In this document: piece by piece, positions 8,890 to 16,752 of the stretch | Numbering within the stretch: position 1 is the first letter of the stretch | Layout: each line of letters begins with the position of its first letter | Assembly (NCBI GenBank): GCA_003223645.1 | Contig: QHVT01000022.1 | Coordinates: 33,684-97,683 of the forward strand | DNA length: 64,000 nt | From: Acidobacteriota bacterium | Lineage (GTDB): Bacteria > Acidobacteriota > Thermoanaerobaculia > Gp7-AA8 | Reading direction: 5' to 3' | Position numbers and translations under genes: made by a program | The notes under the pieces: model-generated | The model's input: only the letters and a program-made list of their open reading frames with translations | Told to the model about the DNA's origin: nothing | The model's database searches: none

Positions 8890-10038
8890 CTATCCCTTGA
8901 TCTCGATCTTGCTCTTAGGTGTAAGTCGCAATTGACCGTCTGTCACTACGACCTCCCCCACAGCAAGGCCTTTGTCGACGATCGTGTCCTGTCCGATGGT
9001 ACGGAAAACGGCGATCGGGCGCATCTCGACGGCGTTGCCGTTCACGACGTAAACGTACTGCCCCTTCTGTCCGACTTGCACGGCGCGTGCGGGAACGACG
9101 ATCGCGTCGTCGCGCTCCGCCACTTTCATCGCGACGGTGACGAACTGTCCGGGCCACAAAGAACGGTCGCGATTCGGGAACGTCGCTTTCAGCGCGATCG
9201 TGCCGGTCCGCGGATCGACCGCGTTGTCGATGAATGACAGCGTGCCGCGTGCCTGACCAGCGTGCACTTCGGTGTTCGTCGTGACGCTGGTGTGAATCGT
9301 CGCGAGCTGGTCCTGCGGGATGGAGAACTGCACGCGCACCGGCTCGATCTGATTGATGACTACAAGCGGCGTCGTGTCGTTCGCCTTCACGAGATTGCCG
9401 GCGTAGACCTTGAGTCCGCCGGTGCGTCCCGTGATCGGCGAGCGGATCTCGCAGTACGAAAGCTGCAGCCGCGCGTTCTCCGCCGCCGCCCGGTCCGCCG
9501 CCGCCACCGCCCGAGCCGCCTCGGCCGCCGACACGATGCGGCTGTACTCTTCTTTCGTCACGTAGTCTTTCTTGACGAGGTCGTCGTAGCGCGCCTGCTG
9601 CGACTCCGCGTTGCGCAGCAGCGCTTCGTCGCGCGCGAGGTTCGCCTGCGCCTGCTGCAGCGTGGCCTGATACGGACGCGGATCGATCGTGAAGAGCATC
9701 TGCCCCCGCGCGACATCATCGCCTTCCTTGAACCAGACGCGCATCAGCTGACCGCCGGCGAGCGCGCGTATTTCCACGGTCGAGAGCGGCTGCACATTGC
9801 CGATCGCCTCGATCTCCAGCGGCACGTTTTTCTTCACGACCTGCGCGACGGTAACGGGCACGGTCTCGTCGCGAGGCTTTTCGGTTTTTTCGGCGCAAGC
9901 CAGTGAGCCGAGGACGAGAATCGCCAAAGCACTCGAACGCAGAACGCAGAACGCAGAACGTAGAACGTAGAAATCACGTCCGCCCCATTTCTTCATTCTT
10001 CGTTCTGCGTTCTGCGTTCTGCGTTCTGCTCTTCTCAT
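8890..10038 (-). CDS. RND periplasmic adaptor (membrane fusion) lipoprotein
   Basis: The adaptor (382 residues) links the RND pump to the outer-membrane channel. Order: lipoprotein signal with lipobox LGSLAC, beta-barrel and lipoyl half (LEIEAIGNVQPLSTVEIRAL), coiled-coil hairpin with Gln/Ala-rich helices (ATLQQAQANLARDEALL), second lipoyl half (ITGRTGGLKVYAGNLV), and C-terminal membrane-proximal domain (VVPARAVQVGQKGQYVYVVN). The ATG at 10038 overlaps the TGA of the TolC-like gene (ATGA), so translation is probably coupled. An internal ATG at 9996 is an alternative. About the first 35 residues, including RRTQNAERRM and VLRSAFCVLRS, are encoded by an inverted GCAGAAC minisatellite, leaving an oddly basic, lengthened n-region. 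Confidence 0.93.
   Translation of the reverse strand: MRRAERRTQNAERRMKKWGGRDFYVLRSAFCVLRSSALAILVLGSLACAEKTEKPRDETVPVTVAQVVKKNVPLEIEAIGNVQPLSTVEIRALAGGQLMRVWFKEGDDVARGQMLFTIDPRPYQATLQQAQANLARDEALLRNAESQQARYDDLVKKDYVTKEEYSRIVSAAEAARAVAAADRAAAENARLQLSYCEIRSPITGRTGGLKVYAGNLVKANDTTPLVVINQIEPVRVQFSIPQDQLATIHTSVTTNTEVHAGQARGTLSFIDNAVDPRTGTIALKATFPNRDRSLWPGQFVTVAMKVAERDDAIVVPARAVQVGQKGQYVYVVNGNAVEMRPIAVFRTIGQDTIVDKGLAVGEVVVTDGQLRLTPKSKIEIKG
9934..10030. repeat. Inverted GCAGAAC heptamer minisatellite overlapping a gene start
   Basis: Tandem AACGCAG-type heptamers (9934-9970, with GTAGAAC variants) are mirrored by TTCTGCG heptamers at 9998-10030 around a 27-bp centre. The block lies inside the 5' coding end of the adaptor gene. 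In one strand sense it reads as RTQNAERR, in the other as LRSAFCVL. A degenerate relative (GCAGAACGCAGAATGCAGG) occurs near 63810. Confidence 0.85.
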
Positions 10039-11399
10039 CGATTCAGCCTTCCTGTGTCGTGCGCGAGCTGCGCTACGGCGAGAAACCAGTCGGTACGGGC
10101 TTGAACTTCCTGCGCGCGCGCATCCTGCAGTGCGGCCTCGGCAGTCAGAACATCGAGGATCGTGCCGATGCCTTCTCGATATCGTGCGCGCGCGACGTCC
10201 GCCGATTGTTGCGCGCTGGTGAGCAAATCGCGACTTGTTGTCAGCCGCTGCTTCGCCGTGCGCAACGCGTAATAGCTCGTCCACACATCGAGCGAGACCT
10301 GCTGCGAGAGATCGCGCAGCTCTTCGCGCGCGAGCTCCGCCTCGATCTCGGCCTGGCGGATGTCGTACGTGTTGCGATATCCGGTGAAGAGCGGGAAACG
10401 CAGGCCGACGATCGCGGAGTGCGGCGTCGTGTGATCGCCGTTGCTGAAGAAGTTGATGCCGGTCGACGCGGATGCGGTGACGGCCGGCAATCCTTCTGAT
10501 CGCACCTCGCGAATGCGCGCGCCCGCGCGTTCCGCAGCGGCGCGCGCGGCCGCTAGCTCAGGACGCTGTTGCTGCGCGATCGTGATCAGCTCATCGACGG
10601 CACCGCTGATCTCTTCCGTCGGAATCTCGCTCGGCAATTCGCCGAGGGAAAAGTTCGTCGTCGGCGCGATGCCCATCGCGGTCGCCAGCGCGCCTTCGAT
10701 CGCGTGCAGGTTTCCTTCGATCGTGTCGTAGGTCAGCTGCGCCTGCGACAGCGCGGTGCGCGCCTGCAGCACATCCGCAATCGTTGCCACTCCCGCGTTG
10801 TGCCTTGCCTCGGCCGCATCGAGCGTCGTGCGCCGCGCATCGAGCGTCACCTTCTGCGCCGCGAGCAACGCCTTCGCGTCGAGATATTGATAGTAGGCCT
10901 GCTCGACGCGCAGGATCACGTCCTGGATCACTTGATTGTGCAGAAAGTCGGCGGCGATCAGCGTCTGCCGCGCCTGCTCGACGCGCGCGCCGCGTCCGCC
11001 GAAATCGAAGAGCAGATACGTCAGCGCGACCGAGGGACCGAAGGAGAAGTGCGAGGTGTTCGTGTGGGCGAGCGATGCGTTCACGTCTACGTTCGGCAAG
11101 TACGCGGACCGCTCGCTGCCGAGGCCGGCTTCGGCGGAACGCGCGCGCAGCCAGGCCTCGCGCGTCTGCGGATTGTTCTCCAGCGCGACGTCGATGATGC
11201 GCTCGAGCGTGATCGGCGATGAATCGGCGGTGAACGCCGCCGGCGCGGGGGTCTCGATCTTCTGCGTGACCGTCGGAGTCCACGGCTTCGCCGGCGTCTC
11301 CGACGTCTTCACGTCCGGCGCGACGACCGAGCGGCATCCGATCATCATGAGCAGCGCGACCAGCGCGCAAACACGACTCATAAGCACCCGATAACTCAT
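10035..11399 (-). CDS. TolC-like outer-membrane efflux lipoprotein
   Basis: The outer-membrane channel of the tripartite pump (454 residues). The signal peptide ends in lipobox MMIGC (Cys22 from the ATG at 11399). A start at 11381, preceded by GGGTGCTT, gives a shorter and perhaps better signal. Two OEP repeats are visible: SPITLERIIDVALENNPQTR and later QQRPELAAARAAAERAGARI, each with long alpha-helical hairpins. LPNVDVNASL and LPAVTASAST mark the beta-strands that would form the barrel. The gene's TGA overlaps the adaptor's ATG. It starts 47 bp after the haem-binding protein gene on the same strand. Confidence 0.94.
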   Translation of the reverse strand: MSYRVLMSRVCALVALLMMIGCRSVVAPDVKTSETPAKPWTPTVTQKIETPAPAAFTADSSPITLERIIDVALENNPQTREAWLRARSAEAGLGSERSAYLPNVDVNASLAHTNTSHFSFGPSVALTYLLFDFGGRGARVEQARQTLIAADFLHNQVIQDVILRVEQAYYQYLDAKALLAAQKVTLDARRTTLDAAEARHNAGVATIADVLQARTALSQAQLTYDTIEGNLHAIEGALATAMGIAPTTNFSLGELPSEIPTEEISGAVDELITIAQQQRPELAAARAAAERAGARIREVRSEGLPAVTASASTGINFFSNGDHTTPHSAIVGLRFPLFTGYRNTYDIRQAEIEAELAREELRDLSQQVSLDVWTSYYALRTAKQRLTTSRDLLTSAQQSADVARARYREGIGTILDVLTAEAALQDARAQEVQARTDWFLAVAQLAHDTGRLNR

Positions 11400-11446
11400 G
11401 AAAACGGTTTCGGCTTCCGGAAACGGTGAACGAAGGTTAACAGTGT

Positions 11447-11941
11447 TCACTTCGATTGTGCTGGACGGGCGGCTTCGGGGTGCTCGGCGATGATGCGCGT
11501 GCGCAGCGCAGACGACCACTGGCAGAGCGCGCCGCGGTCGGCGTCGGTGAGCTTCGCGTGCGCGTGCAGCGGTAGATACGACTTGAGCGGCATCTTCCGC
11601 TCCTTCACCTGATCGCAGATCTCCTCGAGCTTGCGCGCCTTGCGCCGCGGCTTGAAGTCCGCCCATTCGTCGAAGTTCAGCTCCTTGCGTCCCTTCTTCA
11701 CATGGTCCGCGAGCCACCACGACACCGGCGAGATCCGGTTGTACCACGGCCACACCGTGCGATTCGAGTGACAGTCGTCGCACGAGCGATGAAGAATCGT
11801 GCGCACCTCCGGCGGGACAGACTCGACGTGATACAGCGTCTTCGTCTCATCGACGCGCGGCACGACGATCGACGGACGGAAAAACTGCGCGACGATGAAA
11901 AGGACGAGGAGAACGAGAAGAACCCGCGTCAACCACTTCAT
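11447..11941 (-). CDS. Membrane-anchored haem-binding domain protein
   Basis: A 164-residue protein with one N-terminal membrane anchor (WLTRVLLVLLVLFIVAQFF) and a single c-type haem motif, CDDCH at residues 54-58 (HRSCDDCHSNRTVWPWYN). The W-P-W-Y and SWWLADHV patches, together with FDEWADF, match the haem-binding domain family (PF14376) as I recall it. It would sit on the periplasmic face. The start is the ATG at 11941; the upstream extension runs through a repeat. It is the first gene of the efflux transcription unit, although no link between this family and efflux is established. Its role is probably redox sensing or electron transfer. Confidence 0.85.
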   Translation of the reverse strand: MKWLTRVLLVLLVLFIVAQFFRPSIVVPRVDETKTLYHVESVPPEVRTILHRSCDDCHSNRTVWPWYNRISPVSWWLADHVKKGRKELNFDEWADFKPRRKARKLEEICDQVKERKMPLKSYLPLHAHAKLTDADRGALCQWSSALRTRIIAEHPEAARPAQSK

Positions 11942-11967
11942 GGGCGCGGGAGTGTAGCAAGCCTCAC

Positions 11968-12031
11968 GGTCTCCTGGCCTCCAAGCCTCCAAGAAAACCT
12001 CGGAGGCCGGGAGGCTTGGAGGCTCAGAGGC
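11968..12031. repeat. Inverted GGAGGCTT repeat (CCTCCAAGCC family)
   Basis: CTGGCCTCCAAGCCTCCAAG on one side and CCGGGAGGCTTGGAGGC on the other form a stem around AAAACCTCGG. It fills the gap between two minus-strand genes and touches the stop of the upstream one. It could act as an attenuator or terminator, though no clear U-tract follows. Confidence 0.75.
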
Positions 12032-12570
12032 TAATCCCTCCGCGTGTCCGCGTAATCGATCCGCACCGCGTCGAAGTACCCCGTGCGCGTCCACTCGCCG
12101 TCGACTTCGAGATAGTCGCCGACTTTCAGCTCGCCGAGGCCGCGGTCGTTGCCGCGGCGGACGGTGACGGGACTGTCGTTGCCTTCGGCGATGATCACGA
12201 ACGTGCCGTGGCGATCGTCGACGCTGTCGACTTTCCCGCGCACGGTTCCGTACTTGAACTTCAGATCATCGTGCCGCCCGTACGACGCTGCGTCGCGATA
12301 GCAATCGAAGCAGTAGTAGTCGTAGTAGCCGCGACGGTTGTAGTAGCCGCCGAAATTCACCGGCATCCCGATCTGCAGCACGAGCTGGCGAAAGCGCGAG
12401 GCCGGCACGAAGAACGGATAGCGCGCGCCGTCGATCCAGATGCGATAGCCGCCGCGATACGCCTTCATCTGCGAAATCGATCCGTGCGCGTAATACGGCT
12501 GGCGTTTGTCGCCGGCGAACGCGGACGCGGCGATCACCAAAAGTGCTGCGAGGACGAACTTCCGAAGCAT
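12031..12570 (-). CDS. Secreted protein of unknown function, probable beta-barrel/OB-like fold
   Basis: A 179-residue exported protein. The start at 12570 is fixed by a strong Shine-Dalgarno (AGGAGG) seven bases upstream, followed by a signal peptide (RKFVLAALLVIAASAFA). The mature part has a Tyr-rich middle (GGYYNRRGYYDYYCFDCYRD, whose two Cys lie three apart) and a beta-rich C-terminal half (GTVRGKVDSVDDRHGTFVII, VGDYLEVDGEW) that resembles a small OB or SH3-like barrel. I do not recognise the family. It is divergent from the large sortilin-like gene at 12662, so the 91-bp gap should hold two promoters. Confidence 0.75.
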   Translation of the reverse strand: MLRKFVLAALLVIAASAFAGDKRQPYYAHGSISQMKAYRGGYRIWIDGARYPFFVPASRFRQLVLQIGMPVNFGGYYNRRGYYDYYCFDCYRDAASYGRHDDLKFKYGTVRGKVDSVDDRHGTFVIIAEGNDSPVTVRRGNDRGLGELKVGDYLEVDGEWTRTGYFDAVRIDYADTRRD

Positions 12571-12661
12571 GACCTGACCTCCTGCAAATCCCATTATTGG
12601 GACGAACGGTTTAACGTTCCGTGACGCTTCTCACGCCTTCCTTCCGTTACTATCCGCGCCC

Positions 12662-15600
12662 ATGCGCAGACTCAGCATCATTCTCGCCATTCTCGCCGCC
12701 ACGTCACTTTCCGCACAAACTGCCGACGAGATCATTGCCAAGTACATCCAAACCGTCGGCGGCATGGATCGAATCCAGGCCGTCAAAACGCTGCGCCGCA
12801 CCGGCAAATTCACGGGCGGCGGCGGATTCGAAGCACCGGTCGTCGAGCTCAATAAACGCCCGAACAAAGTGCGTCAGGAAATCACGATTCAGGGACTGAG
12901 CGGCGCCACCACCTACGACGGCAGCACCGGCTGGAAGCTGGAGCCGTGGGAGGGCAAGAAGGACATCGAGTCCCTCGGCGAAGAAGAGCTGAAGGGCATC
13001 ATCGAAGACTCCGACTTCGATGGTCCACTCGTGAACTATCAGGCGAAGGGCAACAAGGTCGAGTACGTCGGCATGGAGCCGGTCGACGGCACCGACACCT
13101 ACAAGCTGAGAGTCACGCTCGCCAACGGCGACGTCCGCAACTACTACATGGACGCCGACTACTACGTGCCGATCAAGATCGACACGAAGCGCATGGTGCG
13201 CGGCGCCGAGCGCGAGTACGAGACGACCCTCGGCGACTACAAACAAGTCGGCGGCTGGTATCTCCCCCACTCCGTGCAGACGAACGCGAAGGGAAGTCAG
13301 AATCGCGCGACGACGACCTACGACACGATCGAAGCGAACATCGATCTGAATGACACGCTCTTCGCGAAGCCTGCCGACGCGAAAGCTGCGTTCGCAATCC
13401 AGCTTCCGAAGGTGACTCCCGAACAAGCGTCATCCGCGCCTCCCGCCGCCGCCGATCGCCCGATCAAAGTCGACTCCGACACGATCTCCGGCCTCGGCGC
13501 GCGCAACATCGGATCGGCGGCGATGTCCGGACGCATCTCCGACATCGAGGCCGTGCACGAGAAAGGACGCCTCACCGTCTACATCGGCTCCGCGAGCGGC
13601 GGCGTGTGGAAGTCGGTCAACGGCGGCACGACGTACAAGCCGGTCTTCGACAAAGCAGGCACGCAGTCGATCGGCGCGATCGCCATCGACCCGAAAAATC
13701 CGCGCACCGTCTGGGTCGGCACCGGCGAGTCGTGGACGCGCAACAGCGTGTCGATGGGCGACGGCATCTACAAATCCACCGACGGCGGCGACAACTGGAC
13801 GAACGTCGGTCTGCCGAATTCGGAGCGCATCTCGAAGATCGCCATCGATCCGGCCGACACGAACACCGTCTACGTCTGCGTTCCCGGAAAACTCTGGAGC
13901 GACAGCACGGACCGCGGCGTCTACAAGACGGCCGACGGCGGCAAGACGTGGTCGCTCATTCTGAAAGGCGGGAACGCGTCGACCGGCTGCTCGATGCTCT
14001 CGCTCGACGCGAAGAATCCGAAGACGCTCTTCGCCGGACTGTGGGACTTCCGCAGAAAAGGATGGACGTTCCGCAGCGGCGGCGACGGTCCCGACAAGCC
14101 GAGCGGCAGCGGTCTTTACAAGTCGACCGACGGCGGTGCGACATGGAATGAGCTCGACTCGAAGTCGGCGAGCGGATTGCCGGCCAAGCCGTGGGGCCGC
14201 GTCGCCGTCACCGTCGCGCCGTCCAATTCGAACGTCGTCTACGCGCTCGTCGAAGCGGTTCCGCCGAAAAACGCGCTCTATCGCTCCGACGACGGCGGCA
14301 AGACGTGGTCGCTGCTGGATCGCAGTCAGATGATGATCTGGCGTCCCTTCTACTTCGCGAACCTGATCGTCGATCCGAAAGACGAGAACAAGATCTACAA
14401 GCCGGGCGGCGGCTTCATCGCCTCGAACGACGGCGGCAAGACGTTCAGCGACATCAGCGGCGGCGCGCACGGCGACTTCCACGACGTCTGGATCGATCCG
14501 GAGAAGACCGACAACCTGATCGTCGGCGACGACGGCGGCGTCTGGTATTCGTACGACGGCGGCAATCGCTGGTGGAAGGCGGACAACCTCCCAGTCTCGC
14601 AGTTCTACCACGTGAGCGTCGACATGGACATGCCGTATCACGTGTACGGCGGGCTGCAGGACAACAGCTCCTGGGTCGGCGACTCGGAGTATCCCGGTGG
14701 CATCACCAGCAGCCGCTGGGAAAACATGTTCGGCGGCGACGGATTCTGGATGTTCGCCGATCCGAGCGACAACGACTACATCTATGCCGAATCGCAGGGC
14801 GGCTACATCGGACGCGTCAACCGCAAGATGCACGAGGCGCGGCAGATCCAGCCGCTTCCCGGCTACAAAGAAGGCAAGCTGCGCTTCAACTGGAACACGC
14901 CGATCCACATCAGCCCGAATCAAAAAGGCACGATCTACCTCGGCTCACAATTCCTCTTCCGCTCCCGCGACCACGGCACGACGTGGGAGCGCATCTCGCC
15001 CGATCTCTCGACGAAGGATCCGGCCAAGCAGATGCAGGAACAGTCCGGCGGCGTGACCGTCGACAACTCCTCGGCGGAAATGCACACGACGATCTTCGCG
15101 ATCGCGGAGTCGCCGAAGAACGGCGACGTGATCTGGGCCGGCACCGACGACGGCAATCTGCAGGTCACGCGCGACGGCGGCAAGACGTGGACGAACGTCG
15201 TCGGCAACATCAGCGGCCTGCCGAAGAATGCGTGGGTGTCGTACGTCGACGCGAGTCCGTACGATGAAGGGACGCTCTTCGCGACCTTCGACCTGCACAC
15301 GTTCGGCGACATGCATCCGTACGCCTACAAGACGACCGACTTCGGAAAATCGTGGACGCCGTTGATCGCGAGCGACGCGCCGGTCAAAGGCTACGCGCAC
15401 GTCATCAAGCAGGATCTCCGGAATCCCGATCTCCTCTTCCTCGGCACGGAGCTCGGTCTCTGGGTCTCGCTCGACGGCGGCAGGCAGTGGGCGCAGTACA
15501 AAGGCGGCGACCTGCCGAATGTCGCGGTGCGCGACCTCGCGATTCATCCGCGCGACAACGATCTCGTCATCGCCACGCACGGCCGGGGAATCTGGATCGT

Positions 15601-16585
15601 CGACGACATCACGCCGCTGCGGGCGCTGACGCCCGGCGTGCTCGCAAAAGACGTCGTGTTCCTCCAGACCGCGCCGGTCGAACAGAAACTCTCCTCGTTC
15701 GGCGGATGGGTCAACGGCGACGCGGCCTTCGAAGGGGCGAACGCGCCGCAGGATGCGGTGATCACGTACTACCAGCGCCGCCGCCACATCTTCGGCGACA
15801 TGAAGATGGAAGTCGCCGGCGCCGACGGCAAGACGATCAGCAGCGTGCCGACGAGCAAGCGCCGCGGACTCTCGCGCGCTCTCTGGTCGATGCGCCTCTC
15901 CGCGCCGACCGTGCCGCCCGCCGCGAGCGCGGACTTCGGCGCCGCACGCGGACCGCGCGTGCTGCCCGGAACGTACACCGTGCGTTTGTCGAAGGCGGGC
16001 ACGACGTACGCGACACCGATGGAGATCGTTCAGGACCCGCGCTCCAAACACTCCCTCGCCGATCGCAAGGCGCAGTTCGATCTGGCGATGAAGCTCCGCG
16101 ATGAGTTGGGCACCATGAGCGCCGCGGTCGAGCGCATCAACGACGTCCGCCTCGCACTCGACGACCGCGCATCGAAACTGCCGGCCGCCGACGCACTGAC
16201 GAAGAACCTGCGCAGCGCATCGTCGCAAGTCGACGAGCTCCGCAAGCGCATCGTCGCGACCAAAGAAGGCGGCATGATCACCGGCGAAGAACGCCTCCGC
16301 GAATTCCTGACCACGCTCTACGGCAACGTCCTCTTCTACGACGGCGCCCCGACGCAGGACCAGATGCAACGCGCCGACGCCATCGCCCGCGAGCTCGCCG
16401 ACGTCACCCACGACTTCGACGCCTGGAGCGCGAAAGAGCTCCCGTCGATCAACACCGCCCTCGCGAAAAAGAAACTCGATCCCATCAAGCCGATCACCGT
16501 CGCCGAGGCGCTCACGCGCCTCCGCGCGGGCGGCGGCGGTGAGGGGGCGGAGGCGGCGCGGGAGAGATTATTCGAGAGGAACTAA
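12662..16585 (+). CDS. LolA-like domain fused to a sortilin/VPS10-type BNR propeller
   Basis: A 1307-residue secreted protein. After a signal peptide (RLSIILAILAATSLSA), residues about 20-250 look like an outer-membrane lipoprotein-sorting (LolA-like) fold, with DEIIAKYIQTVGGMDRIQAV and YYMDADYYVPIKIDTKR. From about 275 to 1000 there is a beta-propeller with at least ten Asp-box/BNR motifs: KSTDGGDNWTNV, KTADGGKTWSLI, RSDDGGKTWSLL, VTRDGGKTWTNV, KTTDFGKSWTPL and others. This is the type often annotated as VPS10/sortilin or glycosyl hydrolase in Acidobacteriota. A helical tail follows (LRSASSQVDELRKRIVATKE). No glycosidase catalytic pair could be assigned, so an enzymatic role is doubtful; binding or secretion is more likely. 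Confidence 0.9.
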   Translation: MRRLSIILAILAATSLSAQTADEIIAKYIQTVGGMDRIQAVKTLRRTGKFTGGGGFEAPVVELNKRPNKVRQEITIQGLSGATTYDGSTGWKLEPWEGKKDIESLGEEELKGIIEDSDFDGPLVNYQAKGNKVEYVGMEPVDGTDTYKLRVTLANGDVRNYYMDADYYVPIKIDTKRMVRGAEREYETTLGDYKQVGGWYLPHSVQTNAKGSQNRATTTYDTIEANIDLNDTLFAKPADAKAAFAIQLPKVTPEQASSAPPAAADRPIKVDSDTISGLGARNIGSAAMSGRISDIEAVHEKGRLTVYIGSASGGVWKSVNGGTTYKPVFDKAGTQSIGAIAIDPKNPRTVWVGTGESWTRNSVSMGDGIYKSTDGGDNWTNVGLPNSERISKIAIDPADTNTVYVCVPGKLWSDSTDRGVYKTADGGKTWSLILKGGNASTGCSMLSLDAKNPKTLFAGLWDFRRKGWTFRSGGDGPDKPSGSGLYKSTDGGATWNELDSKSASGLPAKPWGRVAVTVAPSNSNVVYALVEAVPPKNALYRSDDGGKTWSLLDRSQMMIWRPFYFANLIVDPKDENKIYKPGGGFIASNDGGKTFSDISGGAHGDFHDVWIDPEKTDNLIVGDDGGVWYSYDGGNRWWKADNLPVSQFYHVSVDMDMPYHVYGGLQDNSSWVGDSEYPGGITSSRWENMFGGDGFWMFADPSDNDYIYAESQGGYIGRVNRKMHEARQIQPLPGYKEGKLRFNWNTPIHISPNQKGTIYLGSQFLFRSRDHGTTWERISPDLSTKDPAKQMQEQSGGVTVDNSSAEMHTTIFAIAESPKNGDVIWAGTDDGNLQVTRDGGKTWTNVVGNISGLPKNAWVSYVDASPYDEGTLFATFDLHTFGDMHPYAYKTTDFGKSWTPLIASDAPVKGYAHVIKQDLRNPDLLFLGTELGLWVSLDGGRQWAQYKGGDLPNVAVRDLAIHPRDNDLVIATHGRGIWIVDDITPLRALTPGVLAKDVVFLQTAPVEQKLSSFGGWVNGDAAFEGANAPQDAVITYYQRRRHIFGDMKMEVAGADGKTISSVPTSKRRGLSRALWSMRLSAPTVPPAASADFGAARGPRVLPGTYTVRLSKAGTTYATPMEIVQDPRSKHSLADRKAQFDLAMKLRDELGTMSAAVERINDVRLALDDRASKLPAADALTKNLRSASSQVDELRKRIVATKEGGMITGEERLREFLTTLYGNVLFYDGAPTQDQMQRADAIARELADVTHDFDAWSAKELPSINTALAKKKLDPIKPITVAEALTRLRAGGGGEGAEAARERLFERN

Positions 16586-16589
16586 CAAA

Positions 16590-16696
16590 CCCGCGCCCGC
16601 GCCCGTGTCCGCTTCCGCGCCCCGGGGCGGGAGGCGAGCGAAGCGACTGCGTTCCCCCGCCCCGGGCGCGGAAGCGGGCACGGGCTCGGGTGCGGG
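16590..16696. repeat. GC palindrome family B, copy 1
   Basis: Imperfect palindrome of about 107 bp. The left arm is CCCGCGCCCGCGCCCGTGTC and continues CGCTTCCGCGCCCCGGGGCG. The centre is GGCGAGCGAAGCGACTGCG. The right arm is GCCCCGGGCGCGGAAGCGGG followed by CACGGGCTCGGGTGCGGG. It sits between two same-strand genes. Other copies lie at 41511-41610 and 59590-59676; the centre is almost identical in copy 3. Confidence 0.9.
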
Positions 16697-16752
16697 ATTA
16701 GTGCGCGCGGTCACAGCTGCGTAGGGCGCGGGGATCGATCATTGCGTCAGCA

